Source: Paramacrobiotus metropolitanus (lineage: Eukaryota > Tardigrada > Eutardigrada > Parachela > Macrobiotidae). From it: DNA of 64,000 nt. The notes beneath the pieces are model-generated. The model was not told the origin of the DNA, did not search any database, and saw nothing but the letters and a program-made list of their open reading frames with translations. Within the stretch, counting starts at the first letter, position 1. The number at the start of each line of letters is the position of its first letter. Of the stretch, positions 55,338-64,000 are shown piece by piece. Location: NCBI RefSeq assembly GCF_019649055.1, contig NW_026570324.1, positions 310,001 to 374,000 of the forward strand, read 5' to 3'. The position numbers were made by a program, and so were the translations under genes.

Positions 55338-58290
55338 TCAGTTACAAATGACATTCGGTTTAAGCAAATGAATTTTCCACACTTGCGGACTCCACATTCC
55401 ACGGTCCGCGCCAGGGTTCATCTTGTAGACACTCCCCTTGCCTCGATCCTTGGTGAGATAGGAATTTCTGGATAGCCACTGTCGGTACGAAGCAAAACGC
55501 GGATCGCAGCGCTGCTTCTTGATCTCATCCGCATTGGCCAAGTGCTCCGGCGTTAAAACTCGCAGATCCACCAAATCAGAGAAACTACCGACCTCCACCG
55601 ACTGTATGACACACTGCCGGAATATGATTTCGCGCAGTTTGAGCGAGGTGCTGAAGTCCAGCTTGTGGATAACAAGACCGTCTGCGCAAAAGGCTGTAGC
55701 AAAGCTGATCATGTTGGTTAGCGCCATTCCGCGGACTTTACCCGTCATTCGCGTAGTGTGGCAGTTGCGGAGATAGAGCTTGATCACTTGCATGCGTATC
55801 GGCTGCAGCGTTTGATCGTTCACGTGTCGCGAGTCCTGCAGAGAAAGTACGGCCAGACGCGCCGGCGGTCGGGACATGCGCCGGAATAGGTTCAGCAGTT
55901 CAGCCTGGCTGACCACGTCGTAACAGTGGATGTGATAGTAGCGTTTGCTGCCACAAAGGAGGTTCGACGGGTCCCATGAGGAATTGTAACAGTGGGCTGA
56001 GTACTGCCGTTGACACTGTTCCTTTGTGAATGGCTCGTCAGGCATGTTCGGGAGCGGATAGACAAACGGCGGATCAGCCAACGATTCGTTAACGGAAACG
56101 CCTGCAAGAGGAAGCCAAGTGTTCAGATTACCGGAAGCTGATGTGACCAGCCGCACAGCCCCATGCGAGTTATATTAAGATACAGCCTGGCGTAAACAAA
56201 ATCATTAGCCACAAAGAGAACTAAGAGAATATCATTTAGTTCTATATTTGGGCACAGGTTGATAAGACCTGAATTGACAGATTTCCAGTCTTCTCTGTAT
56301 CTCTTGTTATGTCGTTTTAATGTTCTGATTGAGTGATCTAATACTTTGAAAGTTTCCAGAAATTGTATCATGTGAGTATTAAAGCGGATAAATGTCGTCT
56401 GAGCGGTTCGCCATGTTGTTGATAAGCTTACCATGAGGGCAGCATTTCTGCGCATAACCTTAATCAGAAGCTAGTCAAGCGGTTTCTAAATCCGAGTTTG
56501 TTTTGGTTTTCTTTCGTTAAGTACGGGGCGTTCCTAATTAAATTAGACCTGCAAACTGGCCGCACAGTTTAACCGGTGTTTCTCGATTCTCAAACATGGG
56601 ATTTTCGGCGGCATAACAGAAGTCGAACAATTTGTAGGAATTTAAGAAAACGATTCCCAAAAAGACCCCAGTGGTGCGAGAACACTATAGGCAGATTTCA
56701 TAAAGCCCTTTCCTTACCTTTGCTCTCTGCATTTTTGATAGAGCTAGTGTCAGTGGTACCGCCACTAATGTCTTGGCGAACTGGCGTCGTTAAATGACCT
56801 GGCACAACTGCACGTTCCGTTCTGGAACAATTGTAAGCAGCTTGCAGCTTGGCCACATCCAGTGGAGTGAGGCTTATTTGTTGGCCCATCCATCGGGGCG
56901 CCGGGATGACTTTGGAGACGATGGCCGGTTTGTCGGGGCTCTTGGATAAAGATTTGGGGCCGTAATGCATCAGCGACTCCACGTCATATGGTAAGCCAAA
57001 GGTGTCCATTTCAGGCAGTTTTTGATAGTTGATTTCATGAACTCCCGATACCATATTACCGGGAATTATGCTGATGTGCTCGTCGCGATCCGGGCGACTG
57101 TGTTCGTGGAGGAATCCTAGCGCGTGCATGATCTCGTGCTGGATAATGCCGGGTGACAAGCAGCGGGAATGCAGTTTGACTCTGGTTGGACGACCAGTAA
57201 TACGACCAATATCCGCTTTGCATCTGTGCAAAACAATGGCTTCTACCTGATCTTCAGAAAGGTCAGAGAACGAGAAAAACATTACATCGGCACAAGTCCC
57301 GTGTGGTGTTGTATCAGAATGTACTCATTCTGGGTAGCAGTGCGTTTCCTGAATGTTACGCAGCCGTTAGACCTCCATTCTAAAGTTTGCACTGCACCTT
57401 CAATAGTCGTTCTTTGCTCGTCGTCTAAAAATTAGCAGAAGAACAACAATAAACCGATTAATGATAATTTTTATAAATTCATAATTGCTCTCTATTGCAG
57501 TAAAAAGTGCTGCAATTGTGAGCTGCTGGTTTGATCAAGAATACGTTTTCGGAGAGGGCTTGTTGGACAAAACTTTTCTTAGCAGGGCACATTTTCCGGG
57601 TCCAAAACCAGAATCTCATCTTTTGTAGAAGCATGGCATACCTTCGTAGTATAATTAAAAAATAAATTCAGCTGCATAGGCTTAAAGGTCATGGCCAAAC
57701 GAAATTAATCAGTGCGTACTGCGTAGTACTGCCCTTTGACCCTCTGCAGATGAAATAATTTTTTAATTATACTACGAGGGTGTACCATGTTTCTGCAAAA
57801 GATGAGATTTTTCTAATTTTGAAGCCGGAAAATGTGCCAAGGTTAGTAAATAGTCATTATTCTACTGACAATTATATTATTAAGAAATTACTGACAATAA
57901 GTGAGTAAGTCTCCAGACTGCGTACGTCGCGTAGACCTGATAGCATAATAAGCATATTATGCTGATTTAACAAGTCGCAAGCTCACTGAATCCTGTCAGT
58001 TCATAAGGAATCTGTTGTCCGTCGTTGGGCCAGTAGCCGCTGGGTGACAGATAGCCCGTTGCCGGAACGAAGCGATCATATCCGGTGCCGTCGTCCTCGT
58101 CCTCCCAGGCGATATCGTTTCGCAGTAGATGCTTGTCATCTGTATCATAGAACGATCGAGAAATTTTAGATCGAGGTGTGGTGCATCTGCCGCAAATACA
58201 GTAAATCAAAGATGCTTAACCTATCGGAGACGGTAATGTTCCTACAATCCACAACATCCATGAAATAACTGCAGTAAGCACGAAATGCAT
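55338..58290 (-). CDS. Astacin metalloprotease with leucine-rich C-terminal region
   Basis: Five exons in phase, 58290-58221, 58139-57987, 57424-57286, 57223-56718 and 56101-55338, giving 543 residues. The signal peptide is MHFVLTAVISWMLWIVG. A short propeptide carries a candidate aspartate-switch (RNDIAW, D32). The astacin catalytic domain begins at YWPNDGQQIPYE (59-70). It has the complete zinc site HEIMHALGFLHEHSRPDRD from residue 150 and the Met-turn SLMHYG (204-209), so it should be active. Residues 290-543 (exon 5) carry several Cys (CQRQYSAHC, CGSKRYYHIHCYD) and leucine-rich-repeat-like strands (VIKLYLRNCHT, LREIIFRQCVIQSVEVGSF). It is predicted to be secreted. The broken paralogue at 30-32 kb has the same exon set, which supports joining exon 5. 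Confidence 0.86.
57586..57838. repeat. Long inverted repeat in astacin intron 2 (MITE-like)
   Basis: The left arm 57586-57667 and right arm 57753-57838 are imperfect reverse complements over about 82 bases: ggcacattttccgg, atctcatcttttg, catgg and cgtagtataattaaaaaa are shared in opposite orientation. The spacer is about 85 bases. It has no coding capacity. It lies wholly within the 562-base second intron (57425-57986). Confidence 0.78.
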
Positions 58291-58491
58291 CTTTGTTGCA
58301 GCGATGAAAAGGCTGCCTATCCAAGGAATTTTCGAGCAGGTGCTCTGGACCCTCCAGCGTAAGTGTAAGGGAAAAAGCCGACGAAAGTTTGGCAGAGAGC
58401 TTAGCCGATGTTTATTCTAAGTAATTAAATTCGCAGTGCAGTGAACGTGCAACTGATTCAGTGCTATCGTGCTACGTATGTAATTTTGCAG

Positions 58492-58654
58492 TTCCGCTGC
58501 ATGGGAGCCAACAGTGTAGAAGCGATGTAATCAACAACCGCGAAGCCGTGAACTCGATTTTATCGGACACATGGGAATTGCCTATACCTTTTACGCCCCC
58601 TTCGAACTTTCGACCTTTGCCTTTGCAAACCGTTTCGGTGCAGCAGCCGTATAG
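58492..58654 (+). other. Candidate isolated coding exon
   Basis: An open stretch with a good acceptor (aattttgcag) and donor (ATAG|gtaaat), phases 1 and 2. It reads GSQQCRSDVINNREAVNSIL, WELPIPFTPPSNFRPLPLQT. No partner exons are found and no family is recognised. It would be transcribed divergently from the astacin gene. Confidence 0.3.
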
Positions 58655-58659
58655 GTAAA

Positions 58660-59284
58660 TTATGAAACTGCTATTTTTAACAACAATCTCTCAACCAAGC
58701 TTTGTTCGCTTGGTCGAATAAGCGTAATCACGAACGTCCGTTACATTACTTAGAACTAGTTACTGCTGAGGCAGCTTGTTGTCAACATCGCACACTCAGG
58801 CAGTACTATCTCCTACATGTGATACGTGTGATAACATACGTATAAATTAGGTGTAATAACCTCTCTTGTTGCAGACCGTGTTTACGGTTAACCAGAACTA
58901 AGGACCAATTCCAATAATTTTCTGAAATACTTATACCCGCGTAACGCAAACTGCAATCTGACTTTGCTCAGAACGTTTAGAGAAATTACGTGTAACGACG
59001 GCCCACGCCCCGCTCGATCTTCTATGTAACTGCTCTGCCGAAACAGTTCACACTGTAGATAGTTCAAATATGAACTTCCAAACTTAATAAAAAATAGTTA
59101 CTAGAAAATGTTGGCACCCCTGGAAAGTGCCTGACGATTTAATAAGCTGAATCGGGAACAACCTTTATGCATTTTAAGCAGTAACTTAAGGCACCTTGCG
59201 CTGGCAATGTATGCTTTTTTTACTTTGCTGTTAACTTCTCTTACCACCGACATAGTCGGTGGGAAAATGGACGATCACAGTGGA
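58660..59284. other. Intergenic, no supported gene
   Basis: Nothing beyond short random ORFs. The next feature is a 5'-truncated LINE. Confidence 0.5.
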
Positions 59285-61364
59285 TAATTTTGCGAGAGCC
59301 TAGCCGCTGTTCTCAACGTTGTCTTGGAGGGAAAAGTGCCAGCTGATATCCGTCCTGCTTTCTTCGGTGGAAAGCTGCTGGCCTTGCGGAAGAAGGACGG
59401 CGGGCTGCGCCCCATTGCGGTCGGAATGACATTGCGCCGTGTCATTGCCAAAATTGTTTGCAGTAAAGTAGCGGAGCGGGCAGTTGCTGTTCTTTCTCCT
59501 GGACAAGTTGGCTTTAACGTACGTGGTGGGGCTGAAGCAATAGTACACGGAACCAGACAATTTATCAACGAGAATCGCGAAATTACAAAAGCCATCGTAA
59601 GTGGATTTCCGTAATGCGTTCAATACAGTTTCGCGAGAAGTAGTGCTCGACGCTGTGAAATCGCACTTCCCGGAATATTTCGCCTTTTTCCAGTCAACTT
59701 ACGGACATCATTCTTCACTGTTCATCGGTGAACATGTTATGTCATCCGAATCTGGAGTGCAACAGGGTGATCCGTTGGGCCCGCTATTGTTCTGTCTAGC
59801 ATTGCAAGCCGTAATTCTCACCCTTAATACCGAGTTGAACGATTGGTACCTTGACGACGGGACGCTTGGCGGTCTCCCAGAAAGTGTACAGGAGAATTTT
59901 GCTCGAGTTATTGAAGGTGCTCGGAGAATTGGATTGGAAATAAACGTCACAAAGTGTGAACTATACGTTTCTGGCGGGTCGGAGACAGCTCAGCAGAAAG
60001 CAGTAGATGATTTTCTTGCCCAACACCCCGGTGTCCGTGTAATGTCCAGCTCCAGTCTGACTTTGCTTGGAGCTCCCGTCTTGGACGCCGCGATCGCCCC
60101 CCTGTTTGCCGAGAAAGCGCAATCGTTGGCCACGGTGTGTGAGCGGATGCAGCTGCTCCCACGTCACCACGCGCTTTTCCTTCTACGCCACTGCCTCGGG
60201 GCACCAAAGATCGTATACATGCTGAGATGTAGTAATGCCTGGAAATACTCAGAGCAACTGTATAAAATCGACGAAGTCTTGCGTTCCTGCTTCCAACAGT
60301 TGTGCAACGTCCGGACCAATCACGATGATTATCCCAGCTGGCGACAGGCGAGCCTCCCGGTTAGCAGAGGCGGTATTGGCTTACGTCGCTAGGAGGAATT
60401 AGCACTCCCAGCCTTTCTGGCTTCGATTCACTCCGTTGCCGACCTGGTGTCTCTACTACTCCCCAATCGACCGGCCGTCGATGTCTCTACAGCGCTGGAA
60501 ATTTGGAAAACCAATGCCCGGTTGACAGAACTGCCTTCACCAGATTTCCGAAAGTCACAGAAAGCATGGGACCTCCCGTTGTGTAACGTGTCTTTCGCTA
60601 CATTATTAGAAGTATTCCGCGACGATGAGGTTAACAAGGCGCGTCTACTCGCTCAGTCGAGACCGGAAGCCGGTATTTGGCTTAATGCATTGCCGTCGGC
60701 CCATATCGGCAATCTGCTCGACGATGACACGCTAAAAATCTCCGTCGGGCTCAGACTCGGCCCTAAGATCTGCGAACCGCACAACTGTGCGAAGTGTTAC
60801 AAGCCTGTCGACTGCTACGCCCATCACGGTCTATCGTGTTCTTTTTCCGCCGGCAGGCATCCACGGCATGGTGCTTTTAACAGTGTCGTATGCCGCGCAT
60901 TCGTATCAGCCGGGATCCCTGCAAAACTGGAGCCTCGCGGCACTTCTAACACAAGTAGCAGACGTCCAGATGGATGCACAACATTTGCATGGCAGAAGGG
61001 CATGTGTCTAGCATGGGATGTTACGTTTGTTGATACGGTCGCCGCTTCCCACATCAAGTCTACATCGGCAAACGCGGGATCGGCCGCCGTTCAGGCAGAG
61101 GAAAGGAAGACCAGTTTATACTCTTATTTGGTCGGTCGTTACATTTTCGCGCCCATCGCTTTTGAGACAATGGGCCCTTGGGGACCGTCGGCCATTGCCA
61201 TCATCAAAGAACTGGGAAAGCGTTTACGGACCCATTCAGGAGAAGTCCGCTCTCACGAATTTCTTCGGCAGCGACTGTCTATTGAGATACAGCGCGGCAA
61301 CGCCACCTCTGTTTTGGGCACCGCAGAGAGAGCGGATATGTTTACTGAGCTCTTGTTTGTTTAA
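59285..61364 (+). pseudogene. RLE LINE, 5'-truncated, with frameshift and nonsense codon
   Basis: The plus strand reads most of the RT, the CCHC knuckle and the restriction-like endonuclease of a relative of the 15 kb LINE. RT blocks are GGLRPIAVGMTLRR, DFRNAFNTVSR, QQGDPLGPLLFC and YLDDGTLGG. The endonuclease part has CAKCYKPVD...HHGLSC, RRPDG and WDVTF. The frame shifts near 59600 just before DFRNAF. An in-frame TAG at 60390-60392 interrupts GLRR/EELALPAF, after which the same frame continues to the normal tail at 61364. The N-terminal finger is missing, typical 5' truncation. The sequence differs enough from the 15 kb copy to be another subfamily. Confidence 0.88.
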
Positions 61365-61530
61365 CTGTTTCTTAAACCATGTACTCGTTTGGTTTGAATT
61401 AAAACTGCAGAAGTTATAAAAAAAAAACTTCTGTTTAACGGCGTACTTTGTATTCACTTTTTACTTAATCATTATAATATAAAAATGACTTACTAAGACT
61501 GTTCTTACTAAAACCAATAATACCGTATCG

Positions 61531-61863
61531 TGTGTGAGCCATGGCTGCACTCACGTACACCCTCACGCCTGTGGCGCTACGCGGATGACGTGTCTGTGTT
61601 GTGTCTCTTCTGATTGGTCGTATGTGCCTTGTGTGGGCGCGCCTATGTGCGCTGCGATGAGCATGGATTTGGCTCTTCGCTTGGCAGATTTGCCAGAGTG
61701 GATTCAGTTGTTCAGTCAGTCGATTTGCACACTCAATAAAGTGTACCTATGCTAGTGGATGTCGTGCGTTGAGCATTTATCCAGGTTTCATAGCATATTA
61801 CGCTACGCAGGATCCTGTCAGTGGGGGGGGGATCTCTGTCCTGGACTCATTCTGAGTTCCACA
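61531..61863 (+). repeat. Putative 5' LTR
   Basis: Starts TGTGTGAGCC and ends TTCCACA just before the PBS, about 333 bases. It contains an AATAAA at 61735-61740, fitting an R-region poly(A) signal. The partner LTR is outside the window, so the left limit is approximate. Confidence 0.55.
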
Positions 61864-61868
61864 TTATA

Positions 61869-61881
61869 TGGTAGCAGAGCC
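61869..61881 (+). other. Primer-binding site (initiator tRNA-Met type)
   Basis: TGGTAGCAGAGCC begins five bases after the LTR's CA end. It is complementary to the 3' end of eukaryotic initiator tRNA-Met, the common copia primer. Confidence 0.65.
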
Positions 61882-62639
61882 GTGAACAGACGGTTCTGAA
61901 TCGAATTGTTTATCCGTTTGGCGAACGGCCATAATTATCTGTTTGGCGAACGGCCACGTGGATCTGGATCGATCGACATTGATCGACTGCACCAGTAAGG
62001 CACTGGTTTTTCTCATCTGACAGCAAGGCGCATTCAACCGGATTGCCAGCAGGAGCGGCAGCACTGAGTCAAGTATCTCCTGTGGAGAACTTGTCCCGTG
62101 TTTTCATCGAGTCAGACGGCAGCTGGCCGCGGTGCAGGTCTCTCCTGTGGAGAACTTGTGCTGTTTCCACTGTTAAGCAGCGAGATCCTCTGTAGAGGAC
62201 GAGGCTGCTGGGCACAGGCGCCGAGAAGCCACGAAAGTTGGCAGCACCGAAGGAGGTGCCAAAGAGATCTGTTTACGCGCTCCACCAAATTGGCTGTAGA
62301 GCGACCTGCTGGTAGGCCTGACAAGCCCAGCAGAAGGCAGACTAGGTCGGATTAGGAAGGCGCCAAAACCGTGCGGAATACGGCTGCGCGGGATCGCATC
62401 GTGGAAGAAGAAACGCGATCATCTGGATTATTTTGGCGGAAATCGGATCGGTAATCAGGTAAAATACCATTATTAATCATCGGATTGGTTAGCGCGTAAA
62501 AAGCGCAATTCTCATTGGTCCTGACTGAGCTGAGACAGACGTAGGCAGAACTTTTGCACTCGGCGCGCAAGTCTGGCCGTCGATCTGTGACGTCACGTAG
62601 GTCAGAAAACTTAGTGGGTTCACGTGATTGGTCAATTAT

Positions 62640-63175
62640 ATGAGCTGTGATTGGTCGAAATTTTTACCGGTAAAACTGAGCTAAATGATCTCGTAATGAG
62701 CTAATAAGCATCATAATTGATCTTTTCTCAGCATAATTGATCTGATATGAGCTAGTAGGAGCTGTTTTTGACAAAAATAAGTTGAGGAAAAGTTGACCAA
62801 CCGAACCTGAGATCGATCTTCGACCTTGAGCTGAGCTGGTAACGACCTCTACAGATGAGCTGAGATGATCTAATCTGATCTTTCATATGATCTTTTTCAT
62901 CGAAAACGAGCTAATCTCAGTTAAATCGAGCTGATTTTAATCGAAAAGAGCTGAGTAAAAGGTGATCTGAGCTGAGCTGAAATCGATCAGCTGACCTGAG
63001 AACGATCTCGAAACAAACTTTTAGCAGCTCAGTTGATACCCGTAGCTGATTATAAGCATCTCCGAAGAGAGCTTATCGAACTTTTTATTGAAAAAGCGAT
63101 CTCCTAAACCGAACTTGAGCTCATCTCCCGAGCTGAAAGGTGATCTATAATGATCATAACGATCATACTATAACG
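62640..63175 (+). repeat. GAGCT/GATCT-rich leader
   Basis: In about 535 bases the pentamer GAGCT occurs about 16 times and GATCT about 11 times by eye, usually preceded by T or A and followed by A or G. They are irregularly spaced, so it is not a simple tandem repeat. The stretch lies between the PBS region and the gag ATG. Confidence 0.7.
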
Positions 63176-63221
63176 TGTGTCTGAGCAAAACTGACAGGTG
63201 CGTCCAGTTATCCGATCAACT

Positions 63222-64000
63222 ATGGATAAAGACAACGTGGAACCGAAGTCTAACAGCAGTCAGGGAAGCCGAGGCTCCCGCGGATCACAGCAAGGCGCAC
63301 CTGATCCGTATAAGAAGGATCTCAAACCTCTCACACGACCAGTTGAACATGAGCGGAATACACGGGCACCTAAAGCCTTCGTGAGGAAGGACTCACGAGG
63401 CTCTGATAGCACCTATCAGAAGGCACTCGAAGCAGTGTCAGCCCAAGAGAGCTCCAGTGATGAGCGGCAACGATCTCCCGCACCAGCGGCGGGAAGCAGC
63501 GAGGTGAACCAGCAGGTCACCAAAGAAGGAACGAGCTCACAACGAGCTAAGGAGATGGATGCAGCGGCACAGAAAGATGCCACAATCGAACCTGCCACAT
63601 CGGAGCAGGACAAGGAAGTGAACCTGGTTAAACCGGACCTCATCGATCAATCAAAAGCCACTCACGCAGACCTCAACGAGATGAGATTAGATGATCTCTC
63701 GTTGCAGGATGAGATCACAGATGAGGATCCATTTGAAACCCCATTGCATCCGACGAGATGATTAGGACACAGAAGTCAAATCGCTTGAACGAATCATACT
63801 TCACAGATGATGAAGAGACATTAAACATGTCTTTCCAAACCGCAATGAAGGAAGCTGATCGAGCTGAAGGGATGACATTGTTCAGTGATATACCTGAACA
63901 CCTCATCGAACGAAATTAGACAGGGAAGATCATCAATGTCCGATCTCCATCTCCAAACAGCCACACTTCAAACCTGAAAAAACAGATCAGACAACTGGAA
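63222..64000 (+). pseudogene. Gag-like ORF of the copia-like element, disrupted
   Basis: From the ATG at 63222 a 180-residue hydrophilic frame (Ser-, Glu- and Lys-rich) runs to a TGA at 63759-63761. A second frame overlaps by ATGA and reads SNRLNESYFTDDEETLNMSF, then meets an in-frame TAG at 63917-63919. Beyond that, protein-like sequence continues to the window edge. No zinc knuckle is reached. The frameshift and the TAG suggest decay, unless the first ORF is a separate accessory protein. Confidence 0.5.

Larger units (their letters stand above)
61531..64000 (+). mobile_element. Copia-like LTR retrotransposon, 5' part (runs off the window)
   Basis: The order LTR, primer-binding site matching initiator tRNA-Met, long leader and gag-like ORF is seen. 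The PBS (TGGTAGCAGAGCC) is of the type used by Ty1/copia elements. The gag frame is disrupted, so this copy is probably dead. Only 2.5 kb is inside the window; pol is not reached, so the copia call rests on the PBS. Confidence 0.65.

Noticed and set aside
56123-56455. 110-codon minus frame between astacin exons 4 and 5
   Set aside because: It lies in the intron predicted by matching phase-1 junctions, and shows no domain or signal peptide.
57967-58290. A separate ~80-residue small secreted peptide made of two exons
   Set aside because: IPYELTGFS is the start of the astacin catalytic domain, and a GTGAGC donor at 57986 joins it in phase to the next astacin exon; the apparent stop lies in the intron.
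63198-63221. GTG upstream start for the copia-like gag ORF
   Set aside because: The ATG at 63222 is in frame and a normal eukaryotic start; GTG initiation is not expected.

Overview
The window looks like nuclear DNA of a small invertebrate, most likely an ecdysozoan. The evidence is GT-AG introns, often only 40-100 bp long, a multi-exon astacin and a multi-exon cathepsin B-like gene, several single-copy secreted proteins, and dense, decayed retroelements. The species cannot be fixed from sequence alone; a tardigrade or other micro-ecdysozoan would fit, but that is a guess. There is no operon structure, and most real genes are split into exons too short to show up as long ORFs, so I assembled them by matching splice sites and codon phase.

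Layout. 0-7 kb: fragments of non-LTR retrotransposons with a restriction-like endonuclease (RLE), one of them split by a complete Ngaro/PAT-type tyrosine-recombinase retrotransposon (2080-6848, minus) whose split direct repeats are all present. 8.6-10.5 kb: an unrecognised, probably disordered protein with a poly(A) signal. 12 kb: a small cysteine-rich secreted peptide gene. 14.5 kb: a decayed exon copy. 15.2-18.1 kb: a nearly full-length RLE LINE. 18.3-18.5 kb: a second small secreted Cys peptide. 19.2-25.4 kb: a Ty3/gypsy element with one LTR, whose pol ORF runs into an Env-like segment. 25.4-26.2 kb: more LINE pieces and a small inverted-repeat element. 26.6-28.8 kb: an eight-exon cathepsin B-like protease with an unusual C-terminal extension. 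30.3-32.4 kb: a broken astacin paralogue carrying a hAT-like MITE, a LINE scrap and a stray cathepsin exon. 34.0-37.6 kb: two tandem three-exon genes for Ser/Gly/Pro-rich secreted proteins. 37.6-46.1 kb: gene-free DNA. 46.1-53.1 kb: a four-exon, six-finger C2H2 transcription factor. 53.9-54.9 kb: LINE and Ig-domain scraps. 55.3-58.3 kb: an intact five-exon astacin with a leucine-rich C-terminal region. 59.3-61.4 kb: a 5'-truncated RLE LINE. 61.5-64.0 kb: the 5' end of a copia-like LTR element with an odd GAGCT/GATCT-rich leader.

How it fits together. Host genes are mostly secreted: two papain/astacin-class proteases, two paired low-complexity proteins and two Cys-rich peptides. The intranuclear zinc-finger factor sits alone in a large non-coding territory, as developmental regulators often do. 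The protease loci have thrown off partial copies (14.5, 30.3-32.4 and 32.05 kb), so this is a region of active duplication and transposon turnover. Exon models were built by eye; transcript evidence would settle them.
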